The notes below the pieces were generated by a model, which saw only the letters and a list, made by a program, of their open reading frames with translations, searched no databases and was not told where the DNA came from. Shown here piece after piece: positions 25,201 to 34,500 of a stretch of 64,000 bases of DNA. The number at the start of each line of letters is the position of its first letter. Positions within the stretch are counted from its first letter, which is position 1. The stretch covers positions 18,467,471 to 18,531,470 of the forward strand of contig NC_064037.1 of NCBI RefSeq assembly GCF_932526225.1, given 5' to 3'. Source of the DNA: Nematostella vectensis (Eukaryota > Cnidaria > Anthozoa > Actiniaria > Edwardsiidae). The position numbers and the translations under genes were made by a program.

Positions 25201-26902
25201 CATCATCTTCATCATCATCAACACCTTTCCCATCATCGTCATCACCTAACCCATCATCACCACCTTCCCCATCATCATCATCACCTACCCCATCACCACC
25301 TTCCCCATCATCATCATCATCATCACCTACCCCATCATCATCATCGCCACCGCCACCATCATCATCACCATCACCATCACCATCATCACCACCACCACCT
25401 ACCCCATCATCATCATCATTATCATCAAGTCGTGAATACCCTCAATTACATTATTTCTAGAAATTCTATACTTTTGCAAGTGTTTCTTATTTCGTTGCGT
25501 TCTCCTTTCCAGATTGTTGCGGTCCCGTATCTCGCCGCTGGTCGGTAACGAGGCTCAGTTTCTTTATCTGTGTCGGCTTGTTGGACCGTTCCTTCAGCGA
25601 TTCCAGCAGGAGAGGACACGCTGCCTTCAGGAGGTGAAAGCAAGCAATATGATTTTTGTTGATGATTTTTGTATGATTTGTTGATGATGACAACTAACCG
25701 AAGAAGAAGATGACGCTGAGATGATGATGATTTTACTGTTGATGATGATGACGATGAGATTATGGTTTTACTGTTGATGACACTGATGATGTCTGTGATG
25801 ATGACAGTGATAATGACATTGATGATGATGCCACTGATGCTGTTGACAACTAGTGATGACAAGTGTAACTATGATATGCTTGTTGAAGTAGTCATCTTAT
25901 TTTTCTTGATAGGTCGTTATTGAGCTCTACCATTTGCTTGAGAAGATCGACAAGGAAGCGCAGCATCTTTACCACATCGACATCATTTGCGACTTTATGT
26001 ATCCTTTGACATGTTCTTTATCCTGGAGACAGCGTCTAAATGTTGGGGCCATAAAACAGTAGTTCCTCCGTCCGACATGTGTTTTATAAATTGATGCTCC
26101 CTCGATCCGCCTCTGTTGGATCTTTGTTCTATCCGCCTCTGTTGGATCATTGTTCTATCCGCCCCTGTTGGACCTTTGTTCTATCCGCCCCTGTTGGATC
26201 ATTGATCTATCCGCCCCTGTTGGACCTTTGTTCTATCCGCCCCTGTTGGACCTTTGTTCTACCTGCCCGTTGGACCTTTGTTCTATCCGCCCCTGTTGGA
26301 CCTTTGTTCTATCCGCCCCTGTTGGACCTTTGTTCTATCCGCCCTTGTTGGACCTTTGTTCTATCCGCCCCTGTTGGACCTTTGTTTTATCCGCCCCTGT
26401 TGGACCTTTGTTCTATCCGCCCCTGTTGGATCTTTGTTCTATCCGCCTCTGTTGGATCATTGTTCTATCCGCCCCTGTTGGACCTTTGTTCTATCCGCCC
26501 CTGTTGGACCTTTGTTCTATCTGCCCGTTGGACCTTTGTTCTATCCGCCCCTGTTGGACCTTTGTTCTATCCGCCCTTGTTGGACCTTTGTTCTATCCGC
26601 CCTTGTTGGGCCTTTGTTCTATCCGCCCCTGTTGGACCTTTGTTTTATCCGCCCCTGTTGGACCTTTGTTCTATCCGCCCCTGTTGGACCTTTGTTCTAT
26701 CCGCCTCTGCTGGACCTTTGTTCTTAGAAATATCTTGGCAATAGTGAATCTTTAACAATACAGGTACCACATCAAGTACATGTTTGTTGGAGATCTCATC
26801 AGAGAACAAGTCCAGAAAGTCATCCCTATGTTACGCCACTCATTACAAGTCAGGCTTAGGTTTATGACACAGACTTCGGTCAAACGAGAAGAGACCACGT
26901 GA
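7139..26902 (+). CDS. MED23: MED23, Mediator complex subunit 23 (C-terminal 431 residues, ten exons)
   Basis: Joined exons: 7139-7252, 9924-10023, 10493-10591, 10666-10696, 11434-11537, 24092-24345, 24772-25019, 25513-25633, 25913-25998 and 26764-26902. All introns are GT..AG and phases match, giving 1,296 nt to TGA 26900-26902. MED23 is a large helical-repeat subunit of the Mediator tail that links sequence-specific activators to RNA polymerase II in the nucleus. Diagnostic stretches include QYLPIYFGNVCLRFLP, LYKFHDRPVTYLYNTLHYY, CDWRFNEFPNPAAHALHV and CDFMYHIKYMFVGD. Animal MED23 is about 1,370 residues, so the window holds roughly the last third. Upstream exons are not in 1-7138. The protein ends soon after the last conserved helix (…RLRFMTQTSVKREETT), shorter than the vertebrate tail. 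The gene is expanded by minisatellites; one intron is 12.6 kb. Confidence 0.95.
7306..9898. repeat. 34-bp minisatellite in MED23 intron, about 76 copies
   Basis: The unit is GTGCAATGTGGAATGCAC followed by TTGTACACCCCAAACA. GTGCA…TGCAC is a small inverted repeat within each unit. Variants at four positions (A/G in GGAATG, C/G in CACCCC, CTTG/TTCG, GGAA/GAAA) are shuffled through the array. No unit contains a stop in any frame on either strand, so reading frames of up to about 900 codons appear on both strands. It fills nearly all of the intron 7253-9923. Confidence 0.97.
9924..10023 (+). CDS. MED23: MED23 exon b
   Basis: 100 nt; acceptor TTTACAG, donor CACG|GTAGGT. It encodes VFDIVIHRFLELPPVF…LDHLGSLYKFH plus the first base of the next Asp codon. 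Strongly conserved with vertebrate MED23. Confidence 0.93.
10095..10475. repeat. 15-bp minisatellite with CACGTG cores
   Basis: Tandem copies of CACGTGGTCTGTCTT with variants TCATGG, AACGTGG and CACGAGG for the first part. Many copies carry the palindromic E-box CACGTG. It lies within the intron 10024-10492. Confidence 0.9.
10493..10591 (+). CDS. MED23: MED23 exon c
   Basis: 99 nt; acceptor TCTGCAG, donor ATTG|GTCAGT. It completes Asp (G|AT) and encodes RPVTYLYNTLHYYDACLHE…KKKLVGAII plus one base of Gly. Confidence 0.93.
10666..10696 (+). CDS. MED23: MED23 microexon d (31 nt)
   Basis: Acceptor TTTCTGTAG, donor GATG|GTACGT. It encodes AQRDIRPQG between split Gly and Trp codons. With the next exon it restores the conserved motif RPQGWCLS, which fixes both borders. 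Confidence 0.9.
10737..11300. repeat. 27-bp GT-rich minisatellite, about 20 copies
   Basis: The unit is GATGTTAATGGTGGTGCTGG plus TGATAAT, with GATGATGAT variants. It lies inside the intron 10697-11433. It reads as repetitive Met/Val/Leu in one frame, with no sign of coding use. Confidence 0.93.
11434..11537 (+). CDS. MED23: MED23 exon e
   Basis: 104 nt; acceptor TTTTCAG, donor GACA|GTATCC (GT with a weak consensus). It encodes CLSKGYVDFLSWSDESQWTP… to LIGRVVD and the first base of Thr. The 12.6-kb intron that follows starts here. Confidence 0.9.
11790..12945. repeat. 18-bp CCCCATCATCATCACCTA minisatellite
   Basis: More than 60 near-perfect 18-bp copies with interspersed 12-, 15- and 21-bp variants. 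The + strand reads as His/Pro/Leu repeats, the - strand as Asp/Gly/Val repeats. A 93-bp block with AACATCATCATAATCA recurs three times (11928, 12006, 12084). Confidence 0.95.
13050..24070. repeat. 11-kb 36-bp minisatellite, about 306 copies, duplicated as a 5,488-bp block
   Basis: The unit is TACTTGCTCCATGTTATGTA followed by TTATACCCGTATTCCT, 36 bp with 32-bp variants lacking CTTA. Variants (GTACCC, ATGCCC, TTTCTCC, TATATATT, AGGCCC) act as markers. Their order at about 13140-18495 recurs at about 18630-23985 with an offset of 5,488 bp. Examples are the TATTAGGCCC copies near 17925 and 23413 and the short TATTACTTGC copies near 14743 and 20231. Because 36 is a multiple of 3 and the unit lacks forward stops, all three + frames are open for kilobases. 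Confidence 0.97.
24092..24345 (+). CDS. MED23: MED23 exon f
   Basis: 254 nt; acceptor AACTTCAG, donor CCG|GTACGT. It encodes IAERTPPPFPTCDWRFNEF, then PNPAAHALHVTCVELMAL and ends WINAVGLVMTSLP. This is one of the best conserved blocks of MED23 and fixes the frame after the giant intron. An insertion (GFRLFDVIYRG region) replaces the corresponding vertebrate loop. Confidence 0.93.
24772..25019 (+). CDS. MED23: MED23 exon g
   Basis: 248 nt; acceptor TTCCCCAG, donor CCCCA|GTAAGT. It encodes EAYWTVIYDKICEVL… through YSFFDFETNVAMHSETHADY to WHHTSIGQLTLVP and part of Gln. Confidence 0.92.
25069..25430. repeat. CCCCATCATCATCACCT-type degenerate repeat
   Basis: A degenerate trinucleotide-based repeat similar to that at 11790-12945, in the intron 25020-25512. 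Units vary from 9 to 24 bp. Confidence 0.85.
25513..25633 (+). CDS. MED23: MED23 exon h
   Basis: 121 nt; acceptor CTTTCCAG, donor GAG|GTGAAA. It encodes LLRSRISPLVGNEAQFLYL and RLVGPFLQRFQQERTRCLQE after completing Gln. Confidence 0.9.
25634..25912. repeat. Intron with degenerate GATGAT repeat
   Basis: 25680-25860 is rich in GATGATGAC/TGATGATG without a fixed period. No other feature. Confidence 0.7.
25913..25998 (+). CDS. MED23: MED23 exon i
   Basis: 86 nt; acceptor CTTGATAG, donor TTTAT|GTATCC. It encodes VVIELYHLLEKIDKEAQHLY and HIDIICDF plus two bases of Met. Confidence 0.9.
26095..26725. repeat. 26-bp minisatellite, about 24 copies
   Basis: The unit is CTATCCGCCCCTGTTGGACC plus TTTGTT, with CCTCTG, CCTTG and short TGCCCGTTGG variants. 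A block of variants recurs about 265 bp apart (26267 and 26532). It lies in the intron 25999-26763. Confidence 0.93.
26764..26902 (+). CDS. MED23: MED23 last exon j with stop
   Basis: 139 nt; acceptor AATACAG. It encodes YHIKYMFVGDLIREQVQKV then PMLRHSLQVRLRFMTQTS and ends VKREETT at TGA 26900-26902. Conservation with vertebrate MED23 ends around RLRFMT. Confidence 0.9.
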
Positions 26903-27008
26903 AACGGTAAAGATAACACGTGACCAGACGTAAATCACCCCAAGTTTCGCCTACTCGCTACAACTCCGGTCAAACTAGAAGAGACCAAGTGATAAGCCCA
27001 CGTGATAG

Positions 27009-27014
27009 AATAAA
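27009..27014 (+). promoter_or_regulatory. Candidate MED23 poly(A) signal AATAAA
   Basis: AATAAA 107 nt after the MED23 stop. A second AATAAA on the + strand is at 27379-27384. Confidence 0.45.
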
Positions 27015-27470
27015 TGTTCACGTGATAGGGTCTGACAGCAGGTGAACAGCAGTCGCATCAATAATATCCCTCGCCTAAAAGTGTGAAGAACATTTGAATC
27101 ACAAGGCGTTTTCCAGCCGGCGGAAGGCTGTACAAGACAGAAGCTATGATAACTCAGTAATGGAACATATCTTCGATCACATAGTGACCTTATGTATGAT
27201 ATACACCTTGTAGATAAAGTATCAAAATAACTGTGTCCTTTTTTATATTTTTCCGAGGTGTAGGTAAAGCCAAAAAAAATACACATTAAGCATAAGACTT
27301 GAGATTGTTTATTTTGTACACAATTTTTGCGCGCTCACCGCTTACATTTGTCGATGTGTTCGATCAATGAAAGAAAATAATAAAAATCGCACAAGGATGC
27401 AGTGTTCGGAACAAATGAATCTGAACTATAGAATCGTGGTAGACAAGGCCTTGCCCGAGGCTCTGGACAA
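27015..27470. other. Intergenic 3' region, no gene seen
   Basis: This is the gap between MED23 and the repeats behind RNF20. A - strand open frame of about 100 codons (26975-27286) overlaps it but is unrecognised and probably chance or transposon residue. Confidence 0.5.
27308..27313 (-). promoter_or_regulatory. Candidate RNF20 poly(A) signal (AATAAA on - strand)
   Basis: TTTATT on the + strand, which is AATAAA in the RNF20 sense, about 1.0 kb after its stop. If used, the 3' UTR would include the whole 62-bp repeat array. Confidence 0.35.
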
Positions 27471-27475
27471 ACTAG

Positions 27476-27680
27476 TCGTCTCGTATGGACTATATGAGCT
27501 ATCATTAGTCATCTAGTGTGGACTATACGAGCTATAATTAGTCATCTACTGTGGACTATACGAGCTATCGATAGTCATCTCGTATGGACTATACGAGCTA
27601 TCATTAGTCATCTAGTTTAAACTTAACGAGCTACCATTAGTCACCTAGTTAAGACTTACTATGAGCTATCGTTAACTAGT
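27476..27680. repeat. 33-bp degenerate tandem repeat, about 6 copies
   Basis: The unit contains AGTCATCTAGTGTGGACTAT and ACGAGCTATCATT, becoming divergent to the right. It lies in the intergenic region. Confidence 0.8.
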
Positions 27681-27826
27681 TTGCGTATAAGGTTTTTCGT
27701 CCTATGTTACCCCGCGTCAAAAGGAAGTCTCTGGTGCAGACGATAAGTTACGCTCGCGTCGTAAGGGTCGTGACACGTTTTTAGACGTCCAATCTGTTCT
27801 AAGCATACTTGTACAGTTCACTTAAG

Positions 27827-28384
27827 CTTAACGATCATAGGTACATTTTGTGGAAGTCGCTGGAGCCAAAGGTCGCGTGGCACTAAAGCTTAACGATCAT
27901 AGGTACATTTTGTGGAAGTCGTTGGAACCGAAGGTCGCGTTGCACTAAAGCTTAACGATCATAGGTACATTTTGTGGAAGTCACTGGAGCCAAAGGTCGC
28001 GTGGCACTAAAGCTTAACGATCATAGGTACATTTTGTGGAAGTCGCTGGAGCCAAAGGTCGCGTGGCACTAAAGCTTAACGATCATAGGTACATTTTGTG
28101 GAAGTCGTTGGAACCAAAGGTCGCGTGGCACTCAAGCTTAACGATCATAGGTACATTTTGTGGAAGTCGTTGGAGCCAAAGGTCGCGTGACACTTAAGCT
28201 TAACGATCATAGGTACATTTTGTGGAAGTCGTTGGAGCCCAAGGTCGCGTGACACTTAAGCTTAACGATCATAGGTACATTTTGTGGAAGTCGTTGGAAC
28301 CAAAGGTCGCGTTGCACTTGAGCTTAACGATCATAGGTACATTTTGTGAAAGTCGTTGGAGCCAAAGGTCGCGTTGCACTTGGG
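27827..28384 (-). repeat. 62-bp tandem repeat derived from the RNF20 last exon, 9 copies
   Basis: The marker CTTAACGATCATAGG starts at 27827, 27889, 27951, 28013, 28075, 28137, 28199, 28261 and 28323, exactly 62 bp apart. The last copy is the real end of RNF20. In the RNF20 sense each unit can be read as [15 protein letters not shown] or [15 protein letters not shown] followed by TGA. Eight extra copies of the C-terminal coding tail and stop thus follow the true stop. Differences among copies are few, implying recent spread or homogenisation. Confidence 0.95.
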
Positions 28385-28504
28385 GCACTTCCTCTGCCTG
28401 GTGTCATAGCGCGTCTTGAGGCACTCATAGCAGAACACGTGGAAACACTTGGTCAAGATGGCGTCTTTCTTGCGTGTATTGCAGCATGGGCATGTTAAAC
28501 GAGC
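28331..28504 (-). CDS. RNF20: RNF20 last exon: RING finger and stop
   Basis: 174 nt; acceptor TTTCACCAG; stop TGA at 28333-28331. It encodes [20 protein letters not shown] then [14 protein letters not shown] and [18 protein letters not shown]. All eight zinc ligands of the C3HC4 RING are present (CxxC, C, H, CxxC, CPxC). Its final 54 nt lie in the 62-bp repeat. Confidence 0.96.
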   Translation of the reverse strand, partial: ARLTCPCCNTRKKDAILTKCFHVFCYECLKTRYDTRQRKCPKCNATFGSNDFHKMYL

Positions 28505-31500
28505 CTGGTGAAATAATACCAAATTGTGGTCAGAGGCTAAGCGAAAATGAGATCGTGCACGAAGTACTGACCTTGGGGTCATGTACACAATACTGACCAT
28601 TGGGTCTAACACGAAGTTCTGACCATTGGGTCGTACATGAAGTACTGACCGTTGGGTCTTACACGAAGTACTGACCATTGGGTCTTACACGAAGTACTGA
28701 CCGTTGGGTCTTACACGAAGTTCATGGTTATCACCTTGTACTGCCGGACTTCCTCGAGAAGAACCTCGTCAGCAGCGCCATACAAATCGATCTTCTTTTG
28801 CTTTTCGAGCTTCCTCTTTAAGCTCACGCACTCCTCCTAGAAAAGGTAACGCTAAGTTAGACAGTGACAAGGTAACACTCTTCCTAGAAAAGGAAACGCA
28901 AAGTTAGACCGTAACACACTCTTAGAAAAGGTAACGCAAAGTTAGACCGTGACATACTCTTCCTAGAAAAGGTAACGCAAAGTAAGACCGTAACACACTC
29001 TTCCTAGAAACGGTAACGCAAAGGTTAGACCGTAAGACACTCCTAGAAAAGGTAACGCAAAGTTAGACCGTGACATACTATTCATAGAAAATGTAACGCA
29101 AAGTAAGACCGTAACACACTCTTGCTAGAAAAGGTAACGCAAAGTTAGATAGTAAGACACTCCTAGAAAAGGTAACGCAAAGTTAGACCGTAACAAGGTA
29201 AAACACTCTTCCTAGAAAAGGTAACGCAAAGTTAGACCTCGACACACTACTTATCCTTAGTTTAGGTACAAACCTGTACACGTTTAGCACGGAAGGCTTC
29301 TTCCTCAACACATCGTGTTTTTTCGTTGAGTCCATCTTGTGCCTGGAAAATAACAAAACGATTAAACAAGGTAAAACAGGGACACCTCAATACACACTTA
29401 TCCGCCACAGGGACACGCTAATACACACTTATCCACCACAGGTACACGCTAATACACACTTATCCACCACAGGGACACGCTAATACACACTTATCCACCA
29501 CAGGGACACGCCAATACACACTTATCCACCACAGGGACACGCAAATCAAACTTATCCACCACAGGGACACGCTAACACACACTTATTCACGACAGGGACA
29601 CGCTAATACACACTTATCCGCCACAGGGACACGCTAATACACACTTAAACACCACAGGGACACGCTAATACACACTTATCCACCACAGGGACACGCTAAT
29701 AGACACTTATCCACCACAGGGACACGCTAATACACACTTATCCACCACAGGGACACGCTAATACACATTAAACACCACAGGGACACGCCAATACACACTT
29801 ATCCACCACAGGGACACGCTTATACACACTTATCCACTACAGGGACACGCCAATACACACTTATCCACCACAGGGACACGCAAATACACACTTATCCACC
29901 ACAGGGACACGCTAATAGACACTTATCCACCACAGGGACACGCTAATACACACTTATCCACCACAGGGACACGCTAATACACACTTATCCGCCACAGGGA
30001 CACGCTAATACACACTTAAACACCACAGGGACACGCTAATACACACTTATCCACCACAGGGACACGCAAATACACACTTAAACACCACAGGGACACGCTA
30101 ATACACACTTATCCACCACAGGGACACGCAAATACACACTTATCCACCAAAGGGACACGCCAATACACACTTATCCACCACAGGGACACGCTAATACACA
30201 CTTAAACACCACAGGGACACGCAAATACACACTTATCCGCCACAGGGACACGCTAATACACACCTCAACCTAAAATAAAGACAGGTTGCACCCGTCACGC
30301 CAGACATCGACCAAAAAATCAAATATCTCAATGGAAATAAGGCCTTTCTGTCAAAAAAAAACTTTCTGGCTGATTCGTTAGCGCTGAATATATTTTTTTG
30401 TCGCTATTATTATGCAGCTAAAAACCTGAGCGCGTAGAGTTTGCCACCCTAAAAGTCACGAGAAAGCACGTGGGCTCACCTCCTGAAGCTGTTGCTGGAG
30501 TGCGTCCAGTCGAATCTTGAGATCTTGTGCGTTTTGGGCGCTCTCTACTGCCTTACGTTTGAGTAAGTCCATTGTTTGTTGACGTAAGTTCAGCTCTTTT
30601 TCCATTGCCGTCTAAAAGTAAAACGTCAGGGTATATAAGCAATCAGCGTTTCAAAGGCAGAATGATCTTGTCAGCCTTTCCTTCGATCGTTAGATATGTG
30701 TTCTCTCTCTTACTGTAGCTTCGTGAAAAATATTCTCGCGTGTGCGTGTACTACTACTACTGGTTCTACTAAAAAATTAGAGTACGAGTTCGAGTTTTCT
30801 TTGAGTCAATAGATAAACAACGAGGCGTGTAGCTATTGGACCATTTGCCTCATAGAAAACGAGAACGAGTATTGTTTTAGTATAAATCCACTCACATACT
30901 ACCTTCAAATAAATGACGATTTTAATAATTCTCAGTAATAAATAACCGCTTTTGTCGCCGCTTTTTCGCTACTTACTATCTATGGCTGAGTACGAGATTC
31001 GTGATAGTATGTGAGTGGATTTATACTAATAATTCAATACCTCGTATAACACGCGCTTACCTGGGAGCGTATTGGTACCACGGCGTTATGCACACATGTT
31101 TCCTCTTACCGTAATTTGTAGTTTGTTCTCACGCGTGTGCATTTTCGTGTGCGTGGCCGCGCGCGTGTACGTACCACGGCGTTCTGCAGGGCGCGTTCCC
31201 TCTCCTCCTGTTTCTTGACCAGCTGGCACTGCGCCTCGCGGTAACCGTTTAGCGATGTCACGTGATCTGCGAGGACATCCTTCTCTTCGCGAATCTGTTT
31301 CTGGATTTGATTGCTTTTGATGCGCTGCGGAGAAACAAGTAAAGCGTAGACTTCAGTTATCATGCTCTCTTGTGCGGATGTTTCTGGGCATGCTTACCTC
31401 AGACCTCAGCTTGTGCGGATGACATGCTTACCTCAGACATGAGCTTGTGCGGACGGCATGCTTACCTCAGACATGAGCTTGTGCGGACGGCATGCTTACC

Positions 31501-34500
31501 TCAGACATGAGCTTGAGATTAGCGTCATCTTTCTCTCGTAGTTGCTGCAGCAGGCGGACATTCTGCTCCTGCATCTCCTCGTACTCCTGTCCTGTGAACT
31601 CCATCTCTGCCAACAACGCAGCTTCTTCCTATTGACCAGTCACGACGCATTGATTACAACTCTCACTGTTCAAATCTACTATTCTAAACACAAGAATCAA
31701 GCAAAAGCAGTGCTTGTCCAAGAACTATCTCATTTACTCAACCATTAAATCTTCATGACAAAAAAATCACCGACAAAAATCGCTAGGACACCCTTAAAGT
31801 GTTTCTGAAGCGAAAATAGTGTCAGGCTGTTCTTAGGCTTATTATAAAATTCAATCTTCGCTTAATATTATAAAAGAAAAGTCAAAATAAAAGATTATGA
31901 GGAACATGACGCAATTATTCTTCAAAGAGAGGTAACAAGTGCGTCAAAAATTACATAATACACCCCCCCCCGTGTTTCGTCACACGGTTGCTTACTACGC
32001 TGAAGGAGCCATTTTGAATCGATCATTGACCGAAAAGTTCACTAGTTTGCCCTACTATTTGTTGCGTTTATATTCTTACAATGTCTGATTACAACAAATA
32101 GTCTAGTAAAGAGTCATATAAAACTCTTCGGGAGGCAACAGGAGCGAATTTGGATCGAAAGGAGCAGTGCATTCCCTTGGAGCTGAACGGGTGAGAGTCG
32201 TTTGCACGATGCAGGGAGAAATGAGTGGATTATAAAATGATCTGTTGGATCTACCCTTAGAGAGGATAATCACGGCTTCCAGGTCAGTTTTTCAGAAGTC
32301 TAGAACTTGTGGTGAGTTTATTTTTCTGTACTCGAGCTGTGATCTGGATGCGAGTAAATAATACGATAGTACCTCGCCGAAGCTGCACTTTTTAGCTGGT
32401 TTTCAGTAGCAATCCGAAAAGAAATCATACATCACATCATAAATTTACCTTTTATTTTGTATTTCACAAAATGAATGCAATTTATTCAACTAGCAAAACA
32501 TAATTGTGAAATCTAATCCATTTAGTTTCGAAAAAGTCAAAATGGGGACTCACAAAATTAATATATATTAATTAAGTAACTTAACTTATATAATAAAAGT
32601 ATTTTACACCGTTTGTAATAAAAAAACAATGCACTGTATCCAAATAGCAAAACGTTATTGTGAAACCTAGTCCATTTAGTTCAGGTCTAATGGGGATTCT
32701 GTTGACTTGACTTGGATAATTTGTTAGGATCCATAATTTCTTTTCTAAAAATACTTATCAGAGTTATCATGTTATCACTTTTAAAATGTTCTTTTTTTAG
32801 ATAATGACTCTCTTTTGCCGTTTTGCAGATGCTGGGCTTCTGTTGATGTGCACTTGAGGGCCCATGAGAAAGAGTATTAACAAACATTCTTTAATTTTGT
32901 AAGAATCATTGAGAGGCACATTAATGCTACAGGGTCTGTACTCGATTTCAATTCAACATCAGCTTAGTTTATGTAAGGGACTCATCTTCATTAGTTTTCA
33001 TCAAATAATACAGTAAATACAGAGCAAAGAGACACTGGCCAAATATACAAGCTTTAGTGATATCGCTCTCATTTAATCATCATAATCCTATGGCCTCAGC
33101 CGATAGGGCTCAAGATGACCCCGAGGTCTTTTATTGCACTTAGCATGTCCATTACAAACTCACCATGATTGTGCATTGCATAAAATTAAAGGTTTACTCA
33201 CTCATTTCAAATTTAAGTTGCCCAGAAAACTTAGATTGGCTGTACAGCATACATACCCCTTTTCTTTAGCATAGTCTTGTGCAAAATTTTCTTGATTGAG
33301 AATATCCACAAGTTTATTGATTCCAATATTTATTCACCATTTGGCAGTTTGGGAAGCAGTGACTCCAATTTATAGAAGGCTGCTTGTTTGATACCAAGTC
33401 ACAAATGTGGCCATGAATAGTCACTAACTTTTGAGTGTCTAGCAAGGTGTATGTGCATTAGTCTGTTTTATTTTCAAGCTGATAACAGTCAATTCAGGCT
33501 TTATTTCATTTAATTTTTAATTTTGTGACTGAAAAGTTCTTTCTTTGATCCTCAACGTCTGCATTTTGTCTTTGATTAGCTAGAAATACTATTATTTTTT
33601 CAATTGGATCACTGTTTTCATTTCTTCCTCATTTTTTTTTTTTACCATTGCTGATGACTCTACATGGCGCTTATGGGTATTTGAAACTTATCCCTTGGTT
33701 GCACTTCGTTAGCTTCTAACTTCAATCTTGTGAAGGGGGGGCAATGGCAAAAATGGTTTTATTAAAAAAAAACATTCTACTGCTAATAGTATAGATACAG
33801 GAGAAGAAATCATTTGCATACTGTACTATGAAAAGTTGAGGGCGAGGGTCAACATGATGGATTATAGTCTTTTTCACCTAGCATATGACAGCAAGCTTAG
33901 CCATGGTGGACTAGCAAGGTAAGGCTAGGTAACTCTCTATAGCCTTCTTTCTTCATCTAAGGTGGACCTTGGGGTGGACCGCTGTGATCCCCTAATCTCT
34001 GAGATTTTGTATGAAAACATAAAAAAGTGCAAAAAATGTGCCCCCCCCCCCCCCCCCCAACACCACGAAATACTAGGAATCAATGATGCTTCATGACTTA
34101 AATTATCATCAAAATCCTAGGAAATTCGGACTCAGTTTGAGTTGATATAGTTCAAGTTACCAGGGCTCCTACCTTTCAAATAAAAACAATGGAATTGCAC
34201 GTTTTTCATAGGATGGCTGTAATGATATTATAGATCATTTATGGTAGAAAATATGGGTCTATTTGGTATCATCAGATTGCATGGTTTTCTGTCAGTGAAT
34301 ACACAAAAAAAGTCCAGTCTTTTGTACCCTACATAAATTTAACCCCAGAATAACAATAGAACAAACAACAATTTGTATTAATACTCTGCTTCTGGCAGGA
34401 TATGGAATAAAATCACTCCTAGGAATATTTAACCTCCTCGCTTCTAATTTCACAATGATTACGCTGGGCTTCATCAGTTCAATCAAATCATGAATTTTTC

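Noticed and set aside
26975-27286. 103-codon - strand frame between the two genes
   Set aside because: Unrecognised, overlaps the probable MED23 3' UTR and lacks any supporting signal.
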